Shown: positions 1 to 7,718 of the stretch, one piece after another
Numbering within the stretch: position 1 is the first letter of the stretch
Layout: each line of letters begins with the position of its first letter
Origin: Nitratifractor sp.
GTDB lineage: Bacteria; Campylobacterota; Campylobacteria; Campylobacterales; Sulfurovaceae
Length of the DNA: 17,679 nt
Direction: 5' to 3'
NCBI GenBank assembly: GCA_024762845.1
Contig: JANTGQ010000010.1
Location: 1 to 17,679, forward strand
Position numbers and translations under genes: made by a program
Notes under the pieces: model-generated
Told to the model about the DNA's origin: nothing
Seen by the model: the letters and a program-made list of their open reading frames with translations, nothing else
Database searches by the model: none

Positions 1-11
1 AGTTTACTAAG

Positions 12-97
12 TGGTACCTCGGGCCGGACTCGAACCGGCACGAGCAGAGCCCACCAGATTTTGAATCTAGCGTGTCTACCAATTCCACCACCGAGGC
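12..97 (-). tRNA. tRNA-Leu, anticodon CAA
   Basis: Read on the minus strand this 86-nt segment folds as a class II tRNA. The acceptor stem is GCCTCGG with CCGAGGT (one G-U closing pair), followed by discriminator A and an encoded CCA. The D arm contains AATTGGTAGAC. The anticodon stem CTAGA/TCTGG encloses the loop TTCAAAA, so the anticodon is CAA, which reads UUG. A long variable arm of about 14 nt follows, then the T arm GCCGG-TTCGAGT-CCGGC. Class II shape and anticodon both indicate leucine. It is complete, with 11 bases left to the window edge. Confidence 0.95.
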
Positions 98-112
98 AAA
101 ATAGAGGATGAA

Positions 113-118
113 ATTGTA
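113..118 (-). promoter_or_regulatory. Possible -10 box for tRNA-Leu
   Basis: TACAAT on the minus strand lies about 15 bases upstream of the tRNA 5' end, a spacing that would give a very short leader. No convincing -35 box is seen. Assigned on position and match only. Confidence 0.3.
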
Positions 119-163
119 AACTACTTTTTATTAAAGAGAGTTTAATTCTCTTTGTAAGATTAA

Positions 164-185
164 AAGTGCCTGCATTTAAGCACTT
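164..185 (-). terminator. Weak hairpin downstream of the HU gene
   Basis: AAGTGC and GCACTT form a 6-bp stem with a 10-nt loop. On the minus strand it is followed by TTAATC rather than a full T run. It starts 38 bases after the HU stop codon. A second inverted repeat (AAAGAGA 133-139 with TCTCTTT 147-153) lies just beyond. Either could end the HU transcript, but neither has a canonical U tract. Confidence 0.3.
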
Positions 186-222
186 CTCTCTTCTTTTAGA
201 GCCGTTTAAAAAAAATTGCCAA

Positions 223-501
223 TTAACTCTCTTCAATTACAGATTTCAATTTTTTACTTGGCTTAAAGCGTATTCCATACTTCTCTTCTACCTGTACTTT
301 TTTTGTAGTTCCCGGAATATATATCTCTCTGGCATTCTTTTTGACAGGTACAAATGAGCCAAAACCAATAAAAGAGACAGCTTCTCTCGCTTTTAATGCA
401 TCTGTGATAGAGTCTAACATAGAGTTAACTATAACCTCTACTTCGCTTTTAGGTAATCCCGTTTTATCTGCTATCTCGTTAATTAACATAGACTTTTTCA
501 T
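223..501 (-). CDS. hup: HU-family DNA-binding protein
   Basis: A 92-residue histone-like protein that would bind and bend DNA as a dimer in the nucleoid. Visible features are the N-terminal helical dimerisation region (about 1-40), the conserved turn FIGFGSF at 44-50, and the beta-ribbon arm with REIYIPGT, in which Pro63 sits where HU and IHF proteins have the DNA-intercalating proline. A basic C-terminal helix follows (FKPSKKLK). The arm is less canonical than the usual RNPxTG form, as in other Campylobacterota HU proteins that I recall. The start is supported by AGAAGGA seven bases upstream of the ATG; another Met at codon 5 has no such site. It is a single-gene unit, divergent from ftsK. 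Whether it behaves as HU or as an IHF-like subunit cannot be told from sequence alone. Confidence 0.93.
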   Translation of the reverse strand: MKKSMLINEIADKTGLPKSEVEVIVNSMLDSITDALKAREAVSFIGFGSFVPVKKNAREIYIPGTTKKVQVEEKYGIRFKPSKKLKSVIEES

Positions 502-628
502 ACAAAATCCTTCTTATAATTTAAATATGAAAAAATTTTAACCAAGAAATGGAACTTTCTTTAAAAAATATTTCAATTTGACATTATTTTTTAAAAAAAC
601 TTACAAAATCAAATAGGCTCATTCTATG

Positions 629-640
629 AAACTATAGTTT
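629..640. repeat. Perfect 12-bp palindrome in the hup-ftsK intergenic region
   Basis: AAACTATAGTTT is a perfect palindrome between the divergent hup and ftsK genes. It is a possible operator, but 12 bp of palindrome in AT-rich DNA can arise by chance. The rest of the interval (502-724) is A/T-rich with no other clear feature. Confidence 0.35.
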
Positions 641-724
641 TTGTGGATTTTGCCTCTTCATATTGACCCTCTTTTTTAAACAGAGAAAGTTAAGAGAACC
701 TTTAATCAAAGTAGAGAGTTCATA

Positions 725-733
725 TGATATAAT
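725..733 (+). promoter_or_regulatory. Extended -10 promoter for ftsK
   Basis: TGATATAAT is an exact extended -10 element (TG-n-TATAAT). It lies 34 bases upstream of the ATG at 768, giving a predicted leader of about 28 nt that carries an AGGA ribosome-binding site at 759-762. Campylobacterota promoters often depend on the extended -10 without a -35 box, which fits here. Its position argues against translation from the upstream TTG at 663. Confidence 0.55.
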
Positions 734-767
734 ATATAAAAAATATTACAAAAATTTTAGGAACTCA

Positions 768-2930
768 ATGTTACTTATATTTACAACCTTTACTCTCTTA
801 ATGTATCTTTTGTTTTGTACAATTTTTCATAGCACAGAGCTTGTTGGTGTCTTGGGAGGGGCTATTGGAGAGTGGAACCTTGATACCTTTGGTTATGTTG
901 CCTATATTAACTCTCTCTTTATCCTCTTGCCACTCTATAATTTTTATCGATATCCAGACTTAAAAAGCAAGTTTGACCCATATATTGGATGGCTGCTGCT
1001 TCTTATATCTACACTTGTTTTTCAATCACTTGCATTTGATAACAGCGGAAATATTAGCATTCTACTCTACGATTCCTTAATACCATATATTGGAAAAGCT
1101 GGGCTTTGGTTTCTCTTTTTTCTAACACTTGTCCTCTCTTTGACCCTTATTACCCAAAAAGATTTAGTAGAGATTTTTACAATGTTGCGACTCAATAATA
1201 TTACTGAGTACTGCAATGAGAAGCAAGAGCAGCTACTTGACAAATTTAACCAGTGGTTTTCTGCGAAAGAGGATACAATTGTTTTCGAGAGAACTCCGAC
1301 AAAACCAAGAAAGAGACAAGAGCCTAAAAAAGCCAAAATTACCCCCATTAAAGCTACTACTCTTGAAAAAGAGAAAAAAGTACCACCTAAAACAGAAACT
1401 ACAGAAAAAACAGCGGCTGTAGAAAAAGCAGAGAGTGAAATAAAAGGCTCTACTCTCAAGATTTCGCATGTTGTTGAAGATAATAAAAAGTATCTAGAGC
1501 AGATAGAACAGGGGAAAAAAGAGAGTGCGAGTAGCAGCTTTAAAAAGCCTTCAACTGCCCTGCTCCAGCAGGCACCAAGAGTTAAAAGTAGTGTTAACGA
1601 AGCAGAGATTGTAAAAAAATCGAGAAAACTAGAGGGAAAACTAAAGCAGTTTAAAATAACTGGAGAAGTTGGAAGAATTCTTACCGGACCACTTGTTACC
1701 ACATTCGAATATAGACCCGATGCACACATAAAGGTCTCCAAAATTTTAAACCTGCAAGATGACCTTGTAATGGCTTTAAGTGCCGAGACTATCCGTATAC
1801 AGGCACCAATTCCGGGTAAAGGGGTCGTAGGAATAGAGATACCAAATAGTAAACTAGAGACTATTTATCTACGAGAAATTCTAGAGAGTGATATTTTTAA
1901 AAAAGCAAAATCACCGCTGACACTGGCACTTGGTAAAGATATTGTAGGAAATCCTTTTATTACAGACCTCAAGAAACTTCCGCATCTGCTTATTGCCGGT
2001 ACAACAGGGAGTGGAAAATCTGTTGGAATAAATGCTATGATTATATCGCTGCTTTATAATAATACTCCGGAGGATTTACGACTAATTCTGATAGACCCAA
2101 AAATGTTGGAGTTCTCTATTTACAACAATATACCTCATCTCTTAACACCAGTAATTACCGAGCCCAAAAAGGCAATTGCAGCACTTTCTAACCTGGTAAA
2201 AGAGATGGAGAAGCGCTATAAAACTATGGCAAAAGAGAAAGTAAAAAATATCGATAACTACAACCAAAAAGCCAAAAAAACAGGACTTGAGCATATGCCA
2301 TATATTGTTGTCGTCATAGATGAATTAGCAGATTTAATGATGACTGGAGGAAAAGAGGTAGAGTACTCTATAGCACGACTTGCACAAATGGCAAGGGCTG
2401 CAGGAATACATATTATAGTAGCAACGCAGCGCCCAAGTGTGGATGTTGTGACAGGACTTATAAAAGCCAATCTACCGGCAAGACTTAGCTATAGAGTTGG
2501 GCAAAAAATAGACTCAAAAGTTATACTCGATACAATGGGTGCAGAGTCACTATTAGGGCGAGGAGATGCCCTCTTTACACCACCTGGCGGAAATGGTATA
2601 GTACGCCTCCACGCCCCATGGAGTACAGAAGAGGAGATAGAGCAGATTGTAGATTTTCTAAAATCCCAGCAGGAGCCGGAGTATGACGAGAGTTATCTCA
2701 TAACTGCCGAAGCAGATACTAGCAGCAGTTCTAGTGATAGTGAAGATTTAGACCCACTCTATAATGAAGCGAAAAATGTTGTATTAAATGACCGTAAAAG
2801 CTCTATTAGCTACTTGCAAAGAAAGCTGCAAATAGGGTATAATAGATCTGCTAATATTGTAGAGCAACTTGAAAGAATGGGTGTTTTAAGTGAGCCAAAC
2901 AGCAAAGGGAATAGAGAAATTCTTATTTAA
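768..2930 (+). CDS. ftsK: DNA translocase FtsK/SpoIIIE
   Basis: Septum-located ATP-driven DNA pump that clears and aligns chromosome termini during division. The 720-residue product starts with about four hydrophobic segments (roughly 1-145), then a charged Lys/Glu/Pro-rich linker (about 170-290), then the motor. The motor has Walker A GTTGSGKS at 411-418 and Walker B VVVIDE with Asp518-Glu519. The last 60 residues form the gamma winged-helix domain (LDPLYNEAKNVV...) that reads polar KOPS sites. The reading frame is open upstream to a TTG at 663 (755 residues), but that TTG has no ribosome-binding site. The ATG at 768 has AGGA five bases upstream and an extended -10 box before it, and it puts the first membrane segment at the N-terminus as in Helicobacter FtsK. 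It may be co-transcribed with the small gene 26 bases downstream. Confidence 0.95.
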   Translation: MLLIFTTFTLLMYLLFCTIFHSTELVGVLGGAIGEWNLDTFGYVAYINSLFILLPLYNFYRYPDLKSKFDPYIGWLLLLISTLVFQSLAFDNSGNISILLYDSLIPYIGKAGLWFLFFLTLVLSLTLITQKDLVEIFTMLRLNNITEYCNEKQEQLLDKFNQWFSAKEDTIVFERTPTKPRKRQEPKKAKITPIKATTLEKEKKVPPKTETTEKTAAVEKAESEIKGSTLKISHVVEDNKKYLEQIEQGKKESASSSFKKPSTALLQQAPRVKSSVNEAEIVKKSRKLEGKLKQFKITGEVGRILTGPLVTTFEYRPDAHIKVSKILNLQDDLVMALSAETIRIQAPIPGKGVVGIEIPNSKLETIYLREILESDIFKKAKSPLTLALGKDIVGNPFITDLKKLPHLLIAGTTGSGKSVGINAMIISLLYNNTPEDLRLILIDPKMLEFSIYNNIPHLLTPVITEPKKAIAALSNLVKEMEKRYKTMAKEKVKNIDNYNQKAKKTGLEHMPYIVVVIDELADLMMTGGKEVEYSIARLAQMARAAGIHIIVATQRPSVDVVTGLIKANLPARLSYRVGQKIDSKVILDTMGAESLLGRGDALFTPPGGNGIVRLHAPWSTEEEIEQIVDFLKSQQEPEYDESYLITAEADTSSSSSDSEDLDPLYNEAKNVVLNDRKSSISYLQRKLQIGYNRSANIVEQLERMGVLSEPNSKGNREILI

Positions 2931-2956
2931 CTTATACGACATAAAAAGGATGCAAG

Positions 2957-3376
2957 ATGGCATATTTTGACAATGTAAAAGTGGGAGACAAAGTTTACGG
3001 TTTGGTTTTTGGAAAAGGCAAGGTTTGCGAAGTCTTTTCGGAGAGTTTTTACTCTGTACTTGTAGAGTTTAAAAATGGTTACGAAGTGCCCTACACAGAA
3101 GATGGAGTACCAGGCTGGGGTAACTTTAAGAAACAGACACTTTTTTTTAGAGACGATATCGATTTAAGCAAGGTAGACTTTAGCCCTGTTACTAAAGTAC
3201 TAAGTCCTAAAAAAGTTATTCAGCTAAGAGAGAAAGAGAGACTAGAAGTTAGGCTTCCATCTGGTGTCTGGTGTAGCTATAAAAAAGCAGACAAAGAGTA
3301 TACAGAAGAGCTTTTGGAGTCTGATAATCTGCACCTCTTTAGAGAGAAGAAAAAGAAAAAGAAAAAAAAGAGCTAG
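2957..3376 (+). CDS. Small conserved-looking protein with a lysine-run tail, function unknown
   Basis: I do not recognise a named family. The 139-residue product opens with VKVGDKVYGLVFGKGKV, a glycine-and-valine pattern like small SH3/KOW-type beta barrels also seen in phage-related small proteins. A central segment with Trp and Asp follows (GVPGWGNF, about 51-58), then a basic region, and it ends in eight consecutive lysines plus Ser. No signal peptide or membrane helix is visible, so it is probably cytoplasmic and possibly nucleic-acid binding; that is inference from charge. AAAGGA about six bases before the ATG supports the start. It follows ftsK by 26 bases in the same direction and precedes a terminator hairpin, so it is likely the second gene of the ftsK transcript. 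The lysine run is encoded by an A-rich tract that could slip during copying or translation. Confidence 0.8.
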   Translation: MAYFDNVKVGDKVYGLVFGKGKVCEVFSESFYSVLVEFKNGYEVPYTEDGVPGWGNFKKQTLFFRDDIDLSKVDFSPVTKVLSPKKVIQLREKERLEVRLPSGVWCSYKKADKEYTEELLESDNLHLFREKKKKKKKKS

Positions 3377-3436
3377 AGTAATTACGTAACACTAAAATAT
3401 ATCCTCTTCTTTTTTGTAACAATCCGATACATAATA

Positions 3437-3474
3437 AAAAATAGTCACCCTTTCATACTAAAGGTGCTATTTTT
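3437..3474 (+). terminator. Terminator hairpin after the ftsK-small protein unit
   Basis: AAAAATAG (3437-3444) pairs with CTATTTTT (3467-3474). Inside it CACC pairs with GGTG and TTT with AAA, with single-base bulges. The 3' arm supplies the T run. The A-rich 5' arm means it could also work in reverse. It separates the small gene from acnB. Confidence 0.65.
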
Positions 3475-3501
3475 AAAATCAAATTTTTGATACCATCTCT
3501 A

Positions 3502-3510
3502 TATTATATT
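3502..3510 (+). promoter_or_regulatory. Probable -10 region of acnB
   Basis: Overlapping TATTAT and TATATT hexamers lie 21-29 bases before the acnB start, upstream of a strong AGGAGAT site at 3518-3524. No clear -35 box fits with normal spacing: TTGATA at 3487-3492 would pair with a TAAAAT that lies too close to the ribosome-binding site. Placement is approximate. Confidence 0.4.
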
Positions 3511-3530
3511 AAAATATAGGAGATAGATTA

Positions 3531-6101
3531 ATGTCACTAATTCAAAACTATAAAGCGCACACGCAAGAGCGTGCCGAACTTGGTGTTCCCCCACTTCCAC
3601 TCACTGCAGAACAAGTTAGCCAACTTGTAGAGCTACTTAAAGCAGATAAAATAGAAGAAGAGAGCTACCTTCTTGACCTACTAGAGAACCACGTACCAGC
3701 AGGTGTTGATGACGCTGCATATGTAAAAGCTGCATTCTTAAATGCAATTGTACAAGGTGAGGCAAAATCAAATGCAATTGACAGTGTAAAAGCTGTAAAT
3801 ATTTTAGGAAAAATGTTAGGTGGATTTAACGTTGGACCACTTACAGAAGCACTCAAATCTGAAAATGCAGAAGTTGCGCAAGCAGCTGCTACTGAGCTTA
3901 AAAATACAATTTTGGTTTACGATAGCTTTAATGACGTAAAAGAGTTAATGGATAGTGGCAACGCATATGCTAAAGAGGTTATTGAGTCTTGGGCAAACGC
4001 AGAGTGGTTTACTAATAAGCCAGAGCTTTCAAAAGAGATAAATCTAACTGTCTACAAAGTACCAGGTGAGACAAATACGGATGATCTCTCTCCAGCTTCT
4101 GAAGCATTTACTAGAGCTGATATCCCGCTACATGCAAACTCTATGCTTGGTGCTAGAATGGAAGACCCTCTTAATACAATGGCAAAGCTAAAAGAGAGTG
4201 GCAATCCACTAGCATACGTTGGTGATGTTGTAGGTACTGGTAGTTCAAGAAAATCTGGTATCAACTCTGTTCAGTGGCATATGGGTGTTGATATTCCAGG
4301 TGTTCCAAATAAAAGAACAGGTGGAGTAGTAATTGGTTCTATTATTGCGCCAATCTTCTTTAACACAGCAGAAGATAGTGGATGTCTGCCAATTCAGGCA
4401 CCTGTTGATAGCTTAGAGACTGGTGATGAAATTGTAGTTAAACCATACGATGGTGTTATCGAAAAGAATGGCGAAGTTGTAAGTGAATTTACACTCACTC
4501 CAAATACAATTACAGACGAGATGAGAGCTGGTGGTAGAATTCCATTGATTATTGGAAAAGGTTTAACAGCAAAAGCCAGAGAAGCACTTGGCTTAGATGC
4601 TAGCGATATGTTCTTAGCTCCAGAACAGCCAGAAGATAACGGCAAAGGATATACACTTGCACAGAAAATGGTTGGAAAAGCGTGTGGTATTGAGGGTGTT
4701 AAACCAGGTGTTTACTGCGAACCAGTAGCAACTACAGTAGGTTCACAAGATACAACTGGACCAATGACAAGAGATGAGATTAAAGAGCTCGCTGCACTTA
4801 ACTTTGGTGCAGACTTTGTACTACAATCTTTCTGTCACACAGCAGCATACCCAAAACCTGCAGATATTGAGCTACAACATACACTTCCGGATTTCTGGAC
4901 AAGCAGAAAAGGCTTTATTCTTCGCCCAGGTGATGGTGTAATACATAGTTGGCTAAACAGAATGTGTCTTCCAGATACTGTAGGAACAGGAGGAGACAGC
5001 CATACGAGATTCCCAATTGGTATTAGTTTCCCTGCAGGGTCTGGACTTGTAGCATTTGCAGCAGTTACAGGTATGATGCCACTTACGATGCCAGAGTCTG
5101 TACTTGTACGTTTCAAAGGTGAAATGCAGCCAGGTATTACACTTCGTGACCTTGTAAATGCAATTCCATACCAAGCTATTAAAGATGGACTTTTAACAGT
5201 TGAGAAAAAGGGTAAAAAGAATGTATTTGCAGGACGTGTGCTTGAGATTGAAGGTTTAGAAGATCTTAAATGTGAACAAGCGTTCGAGCTCTCAGATGCA
5301 TCAGCAGAGAGAAGTGCAGCAGCCTGTACAGTAAAACTAAATAAAGAGCCAATTATTGAGTATTTAGAGTCAAATATTGTTCTAATCGACGAGCTCATTG
5401 CACAAGGCTACGAAGATAAAGCAACACTCGCAAGAAGACGTGACAAAATGAAAGCATGGCTCGAGAAACCAGAGCTTCTAGAGGCTGATAAAGATGCAGA
5501 GTATGCAGCAGTAATCGAGATAGACTTAAACAAAATTACAGAGCCACTCTTAGCGTGTCCAAATGATCCGGATGATGTAAAATCACTTAGTGAAGTTCAC
5601 GAAGCTGGATTACAGACAAAAATCGATGAAGTATTTGTTGGCTCGTGTATGACAAATATTGGTCTATTCCGTGCACTTGGCGAAGTACTTAAAGGAGAGG
5701 GTCAAGTAAGATCTAAACTATGGGTATGTCCTCCAACAAAAATGGATGAGAAGACTCTTATCGAAGAGGGATACTACGCAATCTTTGGAACAGCAGGTGC
5801 AAGAACAGAGCTTCCTGGGTGTAGCTTATGTATGGGGAACCAGGCACAAGTTGCGCAAAATGCATATGTATTCTCAACAAGTACTAGAAACTTCGATAAC
5901 CGTCTAGGTAAGAACTCTCAAGTCTATCTTGGAAGTGCTGAGCTTGCTGCAGTAGTTGCCCTTAAAGGAGAGCTTCCAACAGCTGCTGAGTATAGCGATA
6001 TCGTTTCAGGAAAAATTAAAGCAGAAAATGCAGATTATGTATATAGATACCTTAACTTTAACAAGGTCTCTAAAGAGGAGTTAGAAGCGATGGTTGGGTA
6101 A
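3531..6101 (+). CDS. acnB: Bifunctional aconitate hydratase 2 / 2-methylisocitrate dehydratase
   Basis: Cytoplasmic iron-sulfur enzyme interconverting citrate and isocitrate in the (oxidative or reductive) TCA cycle; B-type enzymes also act on 2-methylisocitrate. The 856 residues match the roughly 865 of E. coli AcnB. Order is the B-type one: N-terminal HEAT-like helical domain (about 1-155), swivel domain (about 165-370), then the catalytic domains. The [4Fe-4S] ligands are visible as Cys706 in VGSCMTN and Cys764/Cys767 in GCSLCMGN, close to the E. coli positions. AGGAGAT six bases before the ATG fixes the start. It appears monocistronic, bounded by hairpins at 3437-3474 and 6107-6129. In Campylobacterota acnB can serve either TCA direction; the window does not say which. 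Confidence 0.98.
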   Translation: MSLIQNYKAHTQERAELGVPPLPLTAEQVSQLVELLKADKIEEESYLLDLLENHVPAGVDDAAYVKAAFLNAIVQGEAKSNAIDSVKAVNILGKMLGGFNVGPLTEALKSENAEVAQAAATELKNTILVYDSFNDVKELMDSGNAYAKEVIESWANAEWFTNKPELSKEINLTVYKVPGETNTDDLSPASEAFTRADIPLHANSMLGARMEDPLNTMAKLKESGNPLAYVGDVVGTGSSRKSGINSVQWHMGVDIPGVPNKRTGGVVIGSIIAPIFFNTAEDSGCLPIQAPVDSLETGDEIVVKPYDGVIEKNGEVVSEFTLTPNTITDEMRAGGRIPLIIGKGLTAKAREALGLDASDMFLAPEQPEDNGKGYTLAQKMVGKACGIEGVKPGVYCEPVATTVGSQDTTGPMTRDEIKELAALNFGADFVLQSFCHTAAYPKPADIELQHTLPDFWTSRKGFILRPGDGVIHSWLNRMCLPDTVGTGGDSHTRFPIGISFPAGSGLVAFAAVTGMMPLTMPESVLVRFKGEMQPGITLRDLVNAIPYQAIKDGLLTVEKKGKKNVFAGRVLEIEGLEDLKCEQAFELSDASAERSAAACTVKLNKEPIIEYLESNIVLIDELIAQGYEDKATLARRRDKMKAWLEKPELLEADKDAEYAAVIEIDLNKITEPLLACPNDPDDVKSLSEVHEAGLQTKIDEVFVGSCMTNIGLFRALGEVLKGEGQVRSKLWVCPPTKMDEKTLIEEGYYAIFGTAGARTELPGCSLCMGNQAQVAQNAYVFSTSTRNFDNRLGKNSQVYLGSAELAAVVALKGELPTAAEYSDIVSGKIKAENADYVYRYLNFNKVSKEELEAMVG

Positions 6102-6106
6102 ATCCC

Positions 6107-6129
6107 AGCCGCTTTTAAAAGGCTTTTTT
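6107..6129 (+). terminator. Rho-independent terminator of acnB
   Basis: AGCC (6107-6110) pairs with GGCT (6121-6124), with TTTT/AAAA able to extend the inner stem, and the arm runs directly into TTTTTT (6124-6129). It lies six bases after the acnB stop. The converging Nudix gene ends ten bases beyond. On the minus strand there is no T run, so it should act on acnB only. Confidence 0.65.
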
Positions 6130-6138
6130 AAATCAGGG

Positions 6139-6981
6139 TTAAACTCTTAATCCTCGAACAATATCTATATACTCTTTATCACTCTCATCTAAAAGCCCAT
6201 GGCGAATTAAAAAGTCAATTATCACTAAATTACAGTTTAACTTAAAATCATTTCTCGTTTTTACTATATGAGCTACCTCTTCAATATCCATAAGGTAAAA
6301 CTCTTCAACCTCACCATCTGTGCAGCGTGGGGTAAAATCTTTCGGTAACTCAAGATCGTAACAGTAGATTAAATCCTCTTTACCACCTAGCGTATACTCA
6401 TGTCTGTAACTTACAACACCAGTACAGATTGCTTGACTTGAGAGCTCTTGGCTCATCCCCGCCTCTTCATAGCACTCTTTTTGCAAATTCTCCCGCAGAC
6501 TAATACCATATGGCAAACCGCCGGCAGCAATATGATCCAACTTTCCAGCTTCATACCCTCTTGTAAAGGAGCGCCTACCTATCCACATTTTGACTCCATC
6601 ATCACTCTTTATATAGCCATTTAAGTGTTGCCCAAAAGAGATTAACCCTAAAAGAGTAGAGACGCTTCTATCAACCAGGCAGAGTGGGTCACTATTGATA
6701 TTGGTAAGTACAGGATATGGCTCATTCATATAGATATTTGTGATACCGTCACGAAAGGCTTGTTTTGCAAAAAGTTCAAGTGCACTGTTACGCTCTTGCA
6801 CACTTTTATACTGTGATGCAATCGTAATAGCATCAGACTCTTTTATAAAGACTCCACTCTTTAAAAGGTATGCTACATACTCATCTCTTACATACCCTAC
6901 CCTCTCACCATCTATTAAAAACTCTACTTTACCTTTGAGAGTGAAATCGTTACATCTTCTTATATGATTTAAATAAGACAT
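6139..6981 (-). CDS. Nudix hydrolase with DUF4743-type N-terminal domain
   Basis: The 280 residues resemble the Nudix proteins related to the Nudix part of yeast thiamin pyrophosphokinase (Tnr3) and plant homologues. These carry a DUF4743 domain first (about 1-125) and a Nudix domain after it (about 130-265). The signature AAGGLPYGI leads into the box at 154-176. There the catalytic core is KECYEEAGM, with Lys168 in place of the usual Arg, and Ile160 where the general motif has Glu. I recall both changes as usual in this subfamily. Some members dephosphorylate damaged (oxo/oxy) thiamin diphosphate, so metabolite repair is a reasonable guess, not a demonstration. TAAGGAG overlapping the lptB stop, six bases before the ATG, fixes the start. 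It is the last gene of the dapD operon and converges on acnB. Confidence 0.85.
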   Translation of the reverse strand: MSYLNHIRRCNDFTLKGKVEFLIDGERVGYVRDEYVAYLLKSGVFIKESDAITIASQYKSVQERNSALELFAKQAFRDGITNIYMNEPYPVLTNINSDPLCLVDRSVSTLLGLISFGQHLNGYIKSDDGVKMWIGRRSFTRGYEAGKLDHIAAGGLPYGISLRENLQKECYEEAGMSQELSSQAICTGVVSYRHEYTLGGKEDLIYCYDLELPKDFTPRCTDGEVEEFYLMDIEEVAHIVKTRNDFKLNCNLVIIDFLIRHGLLDESDKEYIDIVRGLRV

Positions 6982-6992
6982 CTGCTAGCTCC

Positions 6993-7718
6993 TTAGAGAG
7001 TAAACTCTTCACCAAGATAGTGTTTTTTGACCGCTTCATTCACTGCCAACTCATATGTGTTACCGTATGCTAAAACTTTTCCACTCTCTAAAACATATGC
7101 CCTGTTACAGATAGAGAGCGTCTCCCGTACATTATGGTCGGTAATTAAAACACCAATACCCATAGATGCCAACTGCTTTACAACACCTTGAATTTCACTA
7201 ACGGCTATCGGGTCGACACCAGCAAATGGTTCGTCTAACAGTAGAAATTTAGGTCTATTTACCAGTGCCCTGGCAATCTCTGTTCTACGGCGCTCTCCAC
7301 CACTTAGTTTTACACCAAGTCGCTTGCGTATTGGTTCTATATTAAAGGCATTGAGCAACTCTTCAACCCTGGCAATCTGCTCTTTTTTACTCAAAACTCC
7401 AGCTTCTGCTGCTATATAGAGATTATCTTCAATACTCAAGTCTGCAAATATGCTGGACTCTTGCGGCAGATACCCTATTCCAACCCGTGCTCTTTGGCTT
7501 AAAGTCAAGCGTGTAATATCTTTTCCATCAAGAAGTGTTGTTCCGCTACTTGGTTCTATAATACCGCAAATCATATAGAAAGTAGTCGTTTTTCCTGCAC
7601 CGTTAGGACCTAACAGCCCTATTATCTCACCACTGCTTACCTCTAAAGAGACACTGTTTACAATATCTTTGTTACCTATTCTCTTCGAAAGTTTTACTGT
7701 TTCTAGCTTATGCATCAA
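6993..7718 (-). CDS. lptB: LPS export ABC transporter ATP-binding protein LptB
   Basis: Cytoplasmic ATPase that would power LptFG-driven extraction of lipopolysaccharide from the inner membrane. The 241 residues contain Walker A GPNGAGKTT (37-45), the Q-loop near LPQESS, signature LSGGE (138-142), Walker B FLLLDEP (158-164) and the switch His195 in ITDHNVRE. The LPQESSIFADLS segment and the ending GEEF are typical of LptB rather than LivF-type ATPases. The gene begins inside tsaE with an 11-base overlap; the Met-Met start leaves a three-base uncertainty. In Campylobacter and Helicobacter lptB is followed by rpoN, but here a Nudix gene follows. Confidence 0.93.
   Translation of the reverse strand: MMHKLETVKLSKRIGNKDIVNSVSLEVSSGEIIGLLGPNGAGKTTTFYMICGIIEPSSGTTLLDGKDITRLTLSQRARVGIGYLPQESSIFADLSIEDNLYIAAEAGVLSKKEQIARVEELLNAFNIEPIRKRLGVKLSGGERRRTEIARALVNRPKFLLLDEPFAGVDPIAVSEIQGVVKQLASMGIGVLITDHNVRETLSICNRAYVLESGKVLAYGNTYELAVNEAVKKHYLGEEFTL

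Noticed and set aside
133..153. AAAGAGA...TCTCTTT inverted repeat between tRNA-Leu and hup
   Set aside because: The stem is AT-rich and no T run follows on either strand, so I do not call a terminator; it is mentioned only as an alternative 3' end for hup.
1067..1741. 224-codon minus-strand frame opposite ftsK
   Set aside because: It lies entirely antisense to the ftsK linker region, with a Ser/Phe-rich composition typical of the reverse of Lys/Glu-rich codons, and no domain or ribosome-binding site.
3487..3515. TTGATA-17-TAAAAT as the acnB promoter
   Set aside because: The spacing is ideal, but the predicted start would fall inside the AGGAGAT ribosome-binding site, so the slightly upstream TATTAT/TATATT is preferred.
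4835..5398. 187-codon minus-strand frame opposite acnB
   Set aside because: Antisense shadow of a well-conserved coding region; Ser/Pro-rich composition with no recognisable motif.
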